From NCBI GenBank assembly GCA_009667805.1, contig CM019067.1, positions 242,579,721 to 242,643,720 on the forward strand: DNA of 64,000 nucleotides. Reading direction: 5' to 3'. Numbering within the stretch: position 1 is the stretch's first letter; each line of letters opens with the position of its first letter. This DNA is from Leptobrachium leishanense (lineage: Eukaryota > Chordata > Amphibia > Anura > Megophryidae). Shown one piece after another: positions 45,165 through 56,082 of this stretch. The position numbers and the translations under genes are program-made. Under the pieces are notes generated by a model. It did not search any database, was not told the DNA's origin, and saw nothing but the letters and a program-made list of their open reading frames with translations.

Positions 45165-45735
45165 CTCAGAGTTTTATTGCAGTGGATTCTGATGCACTCA
45201 TACACACCACACATTGCATTGCTGGGAGTTTTATTGCCTTGGATTCTGATACGCTGACACACACCTCACATTGCATTGCTGGGAGTTTTATTGCAGTGGA
45301 TTCTGATGCACTCATACACACCACACATTGCATTGCTGGGAGTTTTATTGCAGTGGATTCTGATGCACTCATACACACCACACATTGCATTGCTGGGAGT
45401 TTTATTGCTGTGGATTCTGATACGCTGACCCGCACATTGCATTACTGGGAGTTTTATTGCTGTGGATTCTAATACACTCATACACACTGCACATTGCATT
45501 GCTGGAATTTTTATTGCTGTGGATTCTGTGATACACACTGCATAGTACTGTGAGTTTTATTGCCTTGGAGCTCTGGGATACACTCATACACACTGCACAT
45601 TACTGTGAGTTTTATTTCTGTGCAGTTCTGTGATATGCTCATACACAGTGCACATTTCTGTGGGTTTTATTGCTGTCCAGCTCTGTGATACGCTCATATG
45701 CAGTGCACGTTTCTGTGGATTTTATTGTTCAACCA
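45165..45735 (+). repeat. minisatellite, ~58-bp unit, about 9 copies
   Basis: Unit: GAGTTTTATTGC(A/T)GTGGATTCTGATNC followed by CTCATACACAC and CACATTGCATTGCTGG. The first five units are closely similar, the later ones more diverged. Repetitive frames occur on both strands. Two related units are at 14488-14600. Confidence 0.85.
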
Positions 45736-46070
45736 ATTAGAGCGGCTGTGATCCAGTATACTTAACATGCGTGGCTGTTCTTTGTAAAAATGCTTGAATT
45801 TAAACATTTCATAATTTTATTTATCTCAATAGATACATTTGAAATGGTATACAAAATATACAAGTAGGCACTTGGTATCCACTTTTAATATAAAGAGAGG
45901 AAAAGGCGGAGCTCTAAGAGGAAAAGGTGGAGCTTAAAGAGGAAGGGTGGGGATTAACCAGGAAGAGGTGTGGCCTTGACAGGAAGGGGTGCCTCAAATT
46001 TAAATTAGGGGTGCACGAGTTTAGTCAGGCCTAGGGCAGCACAAAACCTAAATACACCACTGACCGGAGG

Positions 46071-46379
46071 GGAATCAATTAGGATGGCTGCTACACCTGA
46101 CAGGGCAGCAAAATGCCGCCCCCGCCAGTGTGCCGCTTGGAGCCAGTGCTCCATGGTGCTCCATGGACGGGCTGGCCCTGGTCCTTGTGTCTTTCTTTCA
46201 CTTTTTCTTTCATCGCCCGTTGGTGTCTCTCTCTCTCCTTTTTCTCTCTCTCTCTTTCTGTTTCTGTCTCTCTTTCAGTCTTACTCTCTATTTCTATCTG
46301 TATCGCTCTTCTCTTTGTATGTGTGGCTATCTCAGATGTTTCACTTTGTTTATAATTATATTTATGACTTGTGCTGCAC
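46071..46379. repeat. pyrimidine-rich low-complexity stretch
   Basis: 46190-46330 is mainly CT with runs of TCTCTC and TTTCTGTTTCTGTC. The open frames through it are Leu/Ser/Phe-rich artefacts. Confidence 0.6.
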
Positions 46380-46582
46380 TTTTTTTTTAGAAAGGATTTT
46401 ACCAGGAAGGATACATTGAGATTTCTCTCCTTTTCAAGTATGTCCTGGGTGGTGAGTATGTACCGTTAGGTGTCTTGCCCAAGGACACTTACTGGAAAGG
46501 AGCTCCTGCCAGGATCGAACCCATGTCTCCACAGACTCTATCCATGCAGAGCAGTGATGTTACCTCTACTCCACCCAGCTGT
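46380..46582 (-). mobile_element. tRNA-derived SINE with LINE-like 3' tail
   Basis: Minus strand: a head with an A-box-like TGGGTGGAGTAGAGG and a B box GGGTTCGATCC about 45 bases later; then a body with CCTTGGGCAAGACACCTAA, which resembles the CORE region of CORE-SINEs; then a tail CCCAGGACATACTTGAAAA ... CCTTCCTGGTAAAATCC and a poly-A-like end. The tail matches the 3' end of the LINE at 4268-5292. SINEs with such tails use the partner LINE's machinery, so that LINE family is the likely partner (inference). Confidence 0.75.
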
Positions 46583-47404
46583 TACATATACAGAAAGTCC
46601 TTCTAAGATTTGACAGATCAGTTATCAATTAAAGTAATGAAAATACCTTTTCAAAACAATTTTGTCATAGCGAACATTATAGCTCATCCATCCTTCGAAG
46701 AATGATTTTATCATTTATCTTAGTCTTTCTTGTCGGCAACAAGAGCTTTATAAATGGCTATAGAGAAGGCATTAATTGGGATAAGCACATGTAGATGCCT
46801 TTGATACATTCCACATAGAGCAGAGGATATAGGTTCATTAACCAATCTGAAACAGTAATGTGGATACTAATCTCCAAAGCTTAATTTCCCATTGAATGAA
46901 CTCAGTTGCTTTCAGTGTTAGAAGAAAATATTCATCTCATCAGTCAAGTTTGACCTCAAAATGGAATTTAAACTGGGTGAGATCCAGAACATATATCCTG
47001 GAGATACAGTATTAAAAACATGTGCACCCATTTCATGTTACCACTCAGAATTTTTATTACACCATACTTAAGTAAAATAAAACACATTATAAAAAAAGTT
47101 CACGGACAGTAATAATTACAAAATCCATGACTTCCATCTGGTATGAGAAGAAAAAAATGTAAGCAATATAGTATTCACAAATTTAAAATGCAGGCTTTCA
47201 TATTTATTCAATTAGGAGCGCAAATAAAGCATACTGAATTCCCACTTGGCTCAGTTTTAATAGAACTCGCTGCAATTAATTTAATTTGAAGGTTTCCGCC
47301 CATGCATAAGTACAGGACAGAATGCAATAAACTAAGCATTAGTTAACAAGTAATGAGTACAAAATTTTGAAAATGAGGCAAAAACCAATAAAGGACCAGA
47401 CATA
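46583..47404. other. no recognisable feature
   Basis: AT-rich, no repeat or coding similarity seen. Confidence 0.4.
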
Positions 47405-48313
47405 CAGGGTTATCCAAAGAGATCCGAATTGCTTAAGAAAGGTAACCGAACGCTGAAATTCAGCGTTCGGTTAGCTTTCCTGGCCATTCGGCTATCCAGA
47501 GAGCAGGCAATTCACCAAATCATAGCGAATTGCCTGCACATACGGTGCCTGTTCGGTGCCTGTTCGAGGGCAGTGAAATCCCTATAAAAAAGCACTGCTT
47601 CGGCTATTCAGAGAACACAAACCAGCAGTGAAAGGTTCCCCTAATGCCCTGCCATTCGGTGGTTTCATGCGGCAAATTTATTCAGGAGAATCCCATAGGC
47701 TTCAATGTTAAAAATATTCCCGTTTTAATTCAATATCTAATAAACCGTTCATTATAAAATTCTGCAGCAAAAAGTCTCTGTATTTATAGATTTTTAGGAT
47801 ACTTTAAGCATTTTTTTTTTATTTTTTAAAAAGTCAGATTTTTTTTTTTAACTTTACTTATTTTTTCTGTAACAGCCCTCTTTATTATCATTCCCTGGAC
47901 CTCCTGTGTAAATTTCAGACATTTTCGCTCAGTAGTTTCTTTGCAAACAGCGTTTCATTTTCACAGATTCATACAAACGGTTTTGCTAATTTATTCACTG
48001 CCTCCTCTGCGTCTCAGCTGCTTCGGCTCTGTGTGATTCGGCTCCTGTTCGGCTGCTTCGCTGCGTGTGATCAGCTCCTGCTCGGGTTTTTCGAAGGTTA
48101 ATCCAGATGTTTTTGCTTGTTTTCGGTGTGCATTCGGTGGGTTTTGCGGTTAGTTTTCGTCAGGTTTGCGGTGACTGCAATTCGGGGACCCTGTGGTGCT
48201 TGCTGAATACACCGCAGGGTCACCGAAATGGGATCGGCAAAAGGAACCGAATTGAAGAGAACGAAAAGTCACCGAACGTGCAGTGACTTTTCGAATCTCT
48301 TTGGATAACCCTG
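47405..48313. repeat. GGGTTATCC-family MITE, ~0.9 kb
   Basis: Ends CAGGGTTATCCAAAGAGATC and its near-complement. Each end is followed by its own hairpin: CCGAACGCTGAAATTCAGCG (left, a palindrome near 47445) and CGAAAAGTCACCGAACGTGC (right, near 48262). Interior shares the CCCTGTGGTGCTTGCTGAAT...CCGCAGGG segment with 56083-56889 and 62530-62690. No protein. Confidence 0.7.
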
Positions 48314-49164
48314 AATGTATAAAAAAACAAACACAATATTAGAGCTCAACTCTGTCATCATATTGCCGTCATCCCATCACTTCTATTTTAATATGAGTTA
48401 CTTGATACAATATTGTTTTCTGCAGGAACAGGTCTGCAAATGTTTGCCTGCTGAACAAAGTGACATTTACAGATGTTGCAGAAAAATAAATTATCTCAGC
48501 ACACCATGAAAGTAGGGACAGTTTAAATTTTAGCACATTAGAATATGCCACAAAAGAACAAAGAAAAATGATAAAACGACCAGGTAAGTAAAGTAACCTA
48601 AAGTATAAGGTCAACTCATCCTAGAGTATGCAGATGGAAGCCCTTATGCAGGAATTTATTATACAAAAATAAAGAAATGACAGCTGTCCTTTGCAATAAT
48701 TGGTGCTTGAGACAGTCCAATATAAATACAACACAGATACAGTTTGCCAAGTTGAAGATAATACAGATGAAGAGCTCCTCTGGTGACACGGGGCTAGTAA
48801 ATCAATTTTCCATTTTTTTTAGCTCTGGTTTTGAGAGATTTCACATTTGACTTAATTTCCACCCAAAACTATAAATAGAGGACAATAGGTTTTACTCATT
48901 GGATGCGAATGAAAAATTAATTGCTTTTTGTCTTGTTTTAGAGCACAAAGTTAGCATCATCTACAGTTCTATGTGTGTATATTTGTGTGAAAAATACATA
49001 GCAATTAAATTATAGTCAGAAGCTCAGAGTATTTTTGAGGAATGACATAATCCATATTGGTACATAACCTAGGTTACCTTGTCTCCCCAAATAAATAACT
49101 GTGATTCTGGATACAGTGACTGCTGCTAAATTTAAGAGATTGAAAAACAGACATTTTGCAACTT
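48314..49164. other. no recognisable feature
   Basis: AT-rich. The open frames 48315-48509 and 48369-48614 have no motif. Confidence 0.4.
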
Positions 49165-49610
49165 TATAGCTTCACAACAATTATTCAAATCAAATCAAAT
49201 CAAATCAAAATAAGCTTTATTGGCAGGACCAAATACATTTTAGCATTGCCCAAGCATATGGGGAGGGGGGGTAGTGGGACATATATATGGGGGGAATGGG
49301 CAAGTCCACGGACATTATCAGGGGTAAGGGATAATGTGAAGGGGGATGGGGCGAGTCCGTGTTGGGGACTTATAAGTCCGGGATCTCTCATGTTCCTCTC
49401 AGTCTGTGACATTCTGTGACGTATTGGGCAGATATTTTCACCGCCGGTTCCTCTTCTCCCAGTATGATGTGGAGTTTCCTCGTCTCTTCTATAGAGGTGA
49501 AGTCCGGGATGAGAGCGGAGAGTCTCTGGAAGTGAGTTTCGCTCAGTGCTCCCTCCTTGCAATATTTGACCTACAGCTGCTAGAAAGCAGAAGCATATGA
49601 AGTACTCCTT
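49165..49610 (-). mobile_element. 5'-truncated non-LTR retrotransposon 3' end
   Basis: Minus strand ends GGTCCTGCCAATAAAGCTTA followed by (TTTGA)n at 49186-49210. Such a pentamer tail after an AATAAAGC end is typical of some fish and frog LINEs. Upstream, a broken frame shows short C-terminal words (LIPDFTSIEETRKLH, ILGEEEP). A 140-codon frame in another phase (49622-49200) is less likely to be the coding one. Clade not assigned. Confidence 0.6.
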
Positions 49611-50932
49611 AAAATACAGCAAATAATGTGATACAATTTAGGAATTTTATTCAATAGCTGCAGTAGTTGTGTAGAAATATATTTTTTAAATAATTTTATG
49701 AATATTTTATACTTTTAAAATAATTTTATGAAGATTTCATTCATACCTATTGCTTAGCAATGGAGGACAACAATAGAAACCCTTATGACTTTATAACAAT
49801 GTATATACTGTATGTGTGGGTGTAATTAACAAGACAAGATAAAGCAAATAGACAGCAAATATAGCGAATTGGCAACCTACCCTATTTTTTATACTTTTGC
49901 TTAAAAAAATCATTGATCATAATTGATATGAAATGTGATATATGGTTCACATACAGCCTCTTCAGCTCACTAACAAGCTACCATAACATTAATGTAAGAC
50001 TTTTTACCCTTCCATCTATGTCTGAAGCCCCCTTCATTCCCAAGCCGGTATTGTCACTGCCTTATTGCAGACATACAGTGATCTGCATGGAGTTAAGGTC
50101 TGTAAAAACCAATGGATACAACAAACCAAATTGAAAATAGTATATATATCGTTTTTGGGAGCATAGGTAGATATGTATCCCAACAAGGTTCTTTGTGCAC
50201 TTTATCATCTCATGTCTCTTCTTTGAATCATTACGCTAATTTCATCAATTTTTCATCAAACAAACTTTCAAACTCTTTCACTAAAGCCTTAAAATCTTGT
50301 GCATCTACCATTGTCAACAGCCTGATCCATAGGAGATACCTGGTTGATGTGTGAAGTGACTCCCTAAAAACAAGCAAAAGAAATGAGGAAAAACATAAAA
50401 GATAAATTGAAATACAACTAGGACTTAAAAAGTCAATAAAATGTCTAATGTAGGTATTAAAAAGATGCAAATATGATTAAACTAAGCATAGCAATAAGTA
50501 GATGAAAAGAACAAAAGAATGGAAAAGAAAACATCACAAAAAACAAGCAACCTGGTCTGCTAAGAAACTGTTTCATACAAAAACCATTAAGCAATCTATT
50601 TTCTTCTTCAGGGATTCAACAAAAACACTGGGGGTTAGTGGAACAAACAGAACAGTCTTATAGTTTAAGAATATCAAACAAATACTGTGATGTTAGCTGA
50701 TCAGCAACTGGAACTGCTCTACCCGTTCATAAAGGCAAACCACTGCTAGACCGGATGCACTAGAGTGAATGTAGCCTCAGGGCAAATTCTTATTCCATAT
50801 TACCAGTGCAGTTCATTTTATTAGTGGTCAAAAATGGAACTTAATGATCTCCAGGGGAAAAATAAGAAGACTAATTGTTTTGATTTTCACCATATTTTCT
50901 TAGAACGGTTTATACCAGTATGAAATAATATT

Positions 50933-50936
<4 letters not shown>
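49611..50936. other. no gene recognised
   Basis: AT-rich; the frames 49913-50134, 50112-50354 and 50231-50470 lack motifs. Ends in a (TA)n microsatellite at about 50937-50966. Confidence 0.4.
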
Positions 50937-50966
<30 letters not shown>

Positions 50967-50967
<1 letters not shown>

Positions 50968-51295
50968 TCAAAAGTAAGCATCCAACTGCAATTGGTCATG
51001 CCTAGATTCTGCTGATGAGGGTCCAATAAACCCGAAATAGCGCTGTCCAGAAGTGGCTTTGACTAGTCGCATAAACCTGATTTCTGCTTAAAAAAAAGCC
51101 ATCTAGTATGGCATGTCTTGATTTAAGGGTTCTGTGTGAAAACAGACCCAGGATGCAAAAAAGTGAGACAGATGTCATTTGCATGTCTTACCCAGAGTTC
51201 CTTGCTGCATATGGGGAGTGTAGCACAGGAGCTCTGGGATGCAGTACTTTGAATTGCTGTAATGTGCAAATGGCATCTGCAATAATAAACCTATA
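50967..51295 (+). repeat. hammerhead-bearing repeat fragment
   Basis: Between the (TA)n run and the Tc1-like element. It holds the ribozyme motif at 51007-51052, then sequence with inverted words (CCCAGAGTTCC near 51191 and GGAGCTCTGGG near 51229). No coding similarity. Probably a pseudo-LTR or SINE-like piece of a retroelement family that carries hammerheads (inference). Confidence 0.45.
51007..51052 (+). ncRNA. type I hammerhead ribozyme, canonical core
   Basis: Stem I TTCTG (51007-51011) pairs with CAGAA (51048-51052). CTGATGA (51012-51018). Stem II GGGT/ACCC (51019-51022, 51030-51033) with loop CCAATAA. GAAA (51034-51037). A short stem III in TAGCGCTGTC (51038-51047), ending GTC, with cleavage predicted after C51047. 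All invariant core bases are present. Known: such small type I hammerheads occur in PLEs and related retroelements, where they process the transcript. No PLE protein adjoins it here. Confidence 0.8.
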
Positions 51296-51568
51296 TACAG
51301 TCAGGTCCAGAAATATTGGGACATTGACACAATTCTAACATCTTTGGCTCTATACACCACCACAATGGAGTTGGAATGAAACAAACACAATCTGCTTTAA
51401 CTGCAGACTGTCAGCTTTAATTTGAGGGTATGTACATCCAACTCAGGTGAACGGTGTAGGACTTACAGCAGTTTGCAGATGTGCCTCCCACTTGTTAAGG
51501 GACCAAAGGTAATGGGACAATTGGTTTCTCAGCTGTTCCATGGCCAGGTGTGTGATATTCCCTCGTTA

Positions 51569-52453
51569 CACTTTGGAGTGAAGAACACACAAGTAATTTA
51601 TACCCTAAATGGTACGGAGTTAGGGAAATCCAAGCAGGAGAAGGATTTGGGAATAATCATAGACTTCAAACGAAGTAACAATGTGCAATGTCAAACAGCA
51701 GCCGCCAAGGCAAGCAAAGTATTGGCATGCATTAAAAGGGGAGTTCACTCACGGGATGAAAACATAATTTTGCCTCTGTATAAATCAATGGTCATGCCGC
51801 ACCTTGAATATGCCGTGCAATTTTGGGCACCTGTCTTAAAAAAAGATATTATAGCGTTAGAAAAAGTGCAGAGACGGGTAACTAAATTAATAAGGGGAAT
51901 GGAAGGGTTAAGTTATGAGGAAAGACTAACAAGCTTAAACCTGTTTAGTTTAGAGAAACGGCGCCTTAGAGGGGATTTGATAACCTTATATAAATATATA
52001 CAGTACGGGGCCATTATCAACCATTGTCTGATAACCTATTCATTAACAGGTCTATACACAGGACAAGGGGTCATCCATTTAGACTGGAAGAAAGAAAATT
52101 TAGCTTAAAGCATAGGAAGGGTTATTTTACGGTGAGAACAATAAAGCTGTGGAATTCTCTGCCTGTTGAGGTGGTTGGGTACAGACTTTTAAAAAACGAC
52201 TGGATGACTTCCTGCAGACACAGAATATTAAGGGTTATAATATTTAATATGTGGGTAAAAGCTCCTTGATCCAAGGAGAAATCTGACTGCCATTCTGGGG
52301 TCAAGAAGGATTTTTTTCCCAGTATGTTGCATATTGGCAAGCATTTCAGACTGGGTTTTTTGCCTTCTTTTGGATCAACAGCAGTAGGTTATGTGGGAGA
52401 GGCTGAACCCGATGGACGCATGTCTTTTTTCAGCCTACATAACTATGTATGTA
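51569..52453 (+). mobile_element. 5'-truncated CR1/Rex-group LINE nested in the Tc1-like element
   Basis: The frame 51422-52108 covers the end of the reverse transcriptase: KDLGIIIDFK, ASKVLACIKRG, LPLYKSMVMPHLEYAVQFW and VQRRVTKLI, typical of CR1/L2/Rex-type LINEs. It runs on, frameshifted, to FTVRTIKLWNSLPVEVV (about 52120-52180). The 3' untranslated end has the GGCTGAACCCGATGGACGCA block and finishes ACTATGTATGTA. The first 49 codons of the open frame come from Tc1 sequence. Catalytic YADD is absent. No clear target duplication; the Tc1 sequence rejoins as CCCTCGTTA|CCCCAATTAC. Confidence 0.8.
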
Positions 52454-52540
52454 CCCCAATTACAATGTGCAGATAAAAGGCCCAGAGTTCATTTCAAGTG
52501 TGCTATTTGCATTTGGAATCTGTTGCTGTCAACTCTCAAG

Positions 52541-53557
52541 ATGAGATCCAAAGAGCTGTCACTATCAGTGAAGCAAGCCATCATTAGGCTGAAGAAACAA
52601 AACAAACCCATCAGAGAGATAGCAAGAACATTAGGTGTGGCCAAAACAACTGTTTGGAACATTCTCAAAAAGAAGGAACGCACCGGTGAGCTCAGCAACA
52701 CCAAAAGACCCGGGAGACCACGGAAAACCACTGTGGTGGATGACCGAAGAATTCTTTCCCTGGTGAAGAAAACACCCTTCACAACAGTTGGCCAGATCAA
52801 GAACACTCTCCAGGAGGTAGGTGTATGTGTGTCAAAGTCAACAATCAAGAGAAGACTTCACCAGAGTGAATACAGAGGGTTCACCACAAGATGTAAACCA
52901 TTGGTGAGCCTCAAAAACAGGAAGGACAGAATAGAGTTTGCCAAACAACACCTAACAAAGCCTTCACAGTTCTGGAAGAAGATCCTATGGACAGATGAGA
53001 CCAATATCAACTTGTACCAGAGTGATGGGAAGAGAAGATTATGGAGAAGGAAAGGAACTGCTCAAGATCCTAAGCATACCACCTACATCAGTGAAGCATG
53101 GTGGTGGTAGTGTCATGGCGTGGGCATGTATAGCTGCCAATGGAACTGGTTCTCTTGTATTTATTGATGATGTGACTGCTGACAAAAGCAGCAGGATGAA
53201 TTCTGAAGTGTTTCGGGCAATATTATCTGCTCACATTCAGCCAAATGCTGCAGAACTCATTGGACGGCGCTTCACAGTGCAGATGGACAATGACCCAAAG
53301 AGTTTTTTAAGGGACAGAAGTGGAATGTTATGCAATGGCTAAGTCAATCACCTGACCTGAATCCCATTGAGCATGCATTTCACTTGCTGAAGACAAAACT
53401 GAAGGGGAAATGCCCCAAGAACAAGCAGGAACTGAAGACAGTTGCAGTAGAGGCCTGGCAGAGCATCACCAGGAATGAAACCCAGCGTCTGGTGATGTCT
53501 ATGCGTTCCAGAGTTCAGGCCGTGATTGACTGCAAAGGATTTGCAACCAATTATTAA
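52541..53557 (+). pseudogene. Tc1-like transposase, frameshifted
   Basis: ATG at 52541. N-terminal paired-type helix-turn-helices (LSVKQAIIRLKKQNKPIREI, then RPRKTTVVDDRRI), followed by a DDE domain: first Asp in LWTDETN (codon 52994-52996), second in VQMDNDP (about 53291), Glu in SPDLNPIEH (53369-53371). GRPRK between the two helix units is the usual AT-hook-like motif. Breaks: a one-base insertion near 53085-53090 (SEAWWW stop) and a deletion of about 27 bases plus frameshift just after NDPK near 53300. Roughly 330 residues if continuous, the normal family size. Inactive. Confidence 0.9.
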
Positions 53558-53812
53558 GAAGGGAAAGTTTGATTTATGATTATTATTCTGTCCCATTACC
53601 TTTGGTCCCTAAACAAGTGAGAGGCACATCTGCAAACTGCTGTAAGTCCTACACCGTTCACCTGAGTTGGATGTACATACCCTCAAATTAAAGCTGACAG
53701 TCTGCAGTTAAAGCACATTGTGTTTGCTTTATTCCAACTCCATTGTGGTGGTGTATAGAGCCAAAGATGTTAGAATTGTGTCAATGTCCCAATATTTCTG
53801 GACCTGACTGTA

Positions 53813-54560
53813 TATATATGTAAAAATACAAAACGTGAGAGCACATCGGAACTTGTAAAATACAATTGAGTATGCATTAAAAGTCCCAATGTTTTGGCTC
53901 CTGAGAGCCTTTGTCAAGGGATAGAACATAGGTCACACAAACATACTTAAATAATTAAAGTACAAGCTCACCACTCAATCATTTGACGGTGCGTTGAAGG
54001 CCACGCCAGGAAGGAATCAAGCTGGTGCACCTGTGCTGGACGCTGAGAGTGGCATGCTGCTGAGCACATCATCATGGGTGCCAATAATTCCATTGCCATG
54101 GTGACCCACAAACCATTGCGGGCGTTAGACAACCTGGTATACAAACAGGAAATAAGGTTAAGTAATAGGAACTGAGAATAAGCGTGAAGTCCGTTGAAGC
54201 TAATCAGAGAATAGTGGTGAATGGTGGTGAGTTTTTACTTTTATTATTTAAGAATGTTTGTGTGACCTATGTTCCATCACAAACACACTTAAATAATAAA
54301 AGTACAAGATCACCACCATTCTCTGATTAGATTCAATGGACTTCACGCCGATTCTCAGTCCCTATTGCTTAACCTTATTTCCTGTTTGTCCTGTAAGTTG
54401 CCTAGCGCCCGCAATGGTTTGCGGGTCACCATGGCAACAAAATCCTCGGCGCCAATGGCGGAACTAACTCTTTTAGTAGACTTAAAAAAAAGTTCTGGGC
54501 TTCTCCTTCTCTTCCACTCCAGAGCCTTGAAAGGTAGAATTCCCTAGAGCCTTTTGTGAG
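53813..54560. repeat. foldback insertion with arms at ~54092-54268 and ~54283-54439
   Basis: 'ccatggtgacccacaaacca' on the left is complemented on the right, and GTTTGTGTGA pairs with TCACAAACAC near the centre. A third copy of the 'acataggtcacacaaacata' segment is at 53925-53945, next to the decayed hammerhead-like motif. The order (ribozyme-like motif, arm, inverted arm) resembles the other PLE-type inverted dimers. No target duplication identified. Confidence 0.55.
53886..53925 (-). ncRNA. decayed hammerhead-like motif
   Basis: Minus strand: CCCTTGACAAAGGCTCTCAGGAGCC with AAAACATTGGG following. Stem I CCC/GGG and stem II GGCT/AGCC-like pairs remain, but TTGACAA replaces CUGANGA and AAAA replaces GAAA. 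Likely a decayed member; inactive. Confidence 0.35.
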
Positions 54561-56082
54561 GAAGGTGCATGTGCCATTCGCACTAGAAGGACCAATTAAC
54601 CAGCTGCTCTCAATTTGACGCAGACAAATTCGGCCACTCCAGTTCGCAAATGAAGCATGGACAAATTTGACGTTTTGGGAGGCACATAGTCAGCCAGACA
54701 TCAGCATGTACAAACTGTGGAGACGTCATCAGTTCCGTATTGGACCTCGTCCTTCACCGTTTCTCATAGGTGTGAGACCGTTCCAGAGGAAGGGACAGGA
54801 TGGGAAGGGGGGCATGCTTGTTTCACTCTGACCACCTAAAAAAACTATCAAAGTCAGAGTGAGTAGAGTGTCCCTTTAAGTTTTATTTTTTCTCTTTGGC
54901 TTTGGTTAAAAGACATTCTATGGGCCATTTTTAGTCAAAATGACAAGCAATATTGAAAGAGAATTTTTTTAACTTGAAAATTACTTTCATTTATTTACAA
55001 TAATTTTAAGTCTTCAATCCTGAATTCAAGTAACTATAGATACATACTGTATATTATATGTATATAAATATAAAACAAGGTATACTTATGGGACAAATCT
55101 AATATTGGTTACAGGACCCCAGAGGGAACCGCAAAATGGAATTATAAAAAAAATATGGCATTACATACCAGTGTATATATATTTTTTGAATACCTTGTGT
55201 TATTTTGTGTCTTACATTGCTGTTAGTTGGCATTCAGTGCAAGCTGCAACAATGTAAAGCCAAAAAAAGCTTCTGCAGTATTTAGTGTATATCTTTTAAA
55301 ATGACCCTTGTAAAGTGAACCTTAGCAAAGTAACACAGAGTTTACACATGACCTTTGAAAGATAAGGGTGGGATAGAGCCTCTCTATGTGGAGAGGGATG
55401 TAAATAGGATTTAGAAGCAGTAGAAGAGGGTCCTTTGGGGAAGGCTGTTTCGTTTTGTCCAAAATAATGAACACGCTGAAACAAAGCTGAAAGATCTCAA
55501 TGACCTTCAGTATGAGAAGGTCCACTTCAAGTGTGCTCAGCAGCTTAGCTCTTTCTGGGCAATTTATTGTTAGAGCTAGTGTGAAAACATTTTTTTAATG
55601 AGAAACAAGAAATGCCAGTACCTCCCATGCACGGAAACACAATCATAGTTTTAGACAGACTGATGTACACCTTGTCGCTCATTCAAAGCTTGGACCCCTA
55701 TGCAAGAAGCACTTTGGCAGCTACAATCATATCTCTGGCACACACCAACCTTTACGTGGGCTTTTACGACTACATTTTTTACGATAAAATTTAATGTAAA
55801 AGAGCGAACACATATGTCGCAGAAGTATTATGGTTCAGCAGCTATTTACAATGTGAGCCAGAACCTTTGCTGCTGTTCTGTATCTGAATGCAGAATGTGC
55901 TTTAGATTTAAAATGCAATTTATTTCATCTTAAAAACCATATAAAATGTTACATGAACTTGTATCTAAATTTATTTTCCTTCTCTTGAATTAACTGCTTG
56001 TTTCCTTACACAAATAGAAAAGTGACAACATGGATGTTTAATCATACTTGGCCATAAGACTGCCTGCATTATTCAACCTAAA
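54561..56082. other. no gene recognised
   Basis: Open frames such as 55322-55525 and 55700-55933 lack motifs. AT-rich, with a short AT microsatellite near 55040-55070. Confidence 0.35.

Larger units (their letters stand above)
43533..46062. mobile_element. 2.5-kb hAT-like non-autonomous element with minisatellite
   Basis: ACCGGAGG stands at 43525-43532 and 46063-46070. The element begins CACTGGTGTAGTTTGGCC and ends with the complement of CAGTGGTGTATTTAGG; 'cctaggcc' words lie just inside both ends. The end word CAGTGGTGTACTTAG also occurs inside at 44396, suggesting a composite. Contents: a SINE/LINE tail fragment (43655-43712), a GGGTTATTC-family MITE (43763-44375) and a minisatellite (45165-45735). 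No transposase. The 163-codon frame 45262-44771 is repeat-derived. Confidence 0.7.
51298..53810 (+). mobile_element. Tc1-like transposon, interrupted by a LINE
   Basis: TA on both sides (51296-51297, 53811-53812). Long inverted terminal repeats of about 220 bases: 51298-51520 (CAGTCAGGTCCAGAAATATT...) and 53590-53810. The transposase lies between them (52541-53557). A LINE 3' end is inserted at about 51569-52453; without it the element is about 1.63 kb, the usual Tc1 size. Confidence 0.9.
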
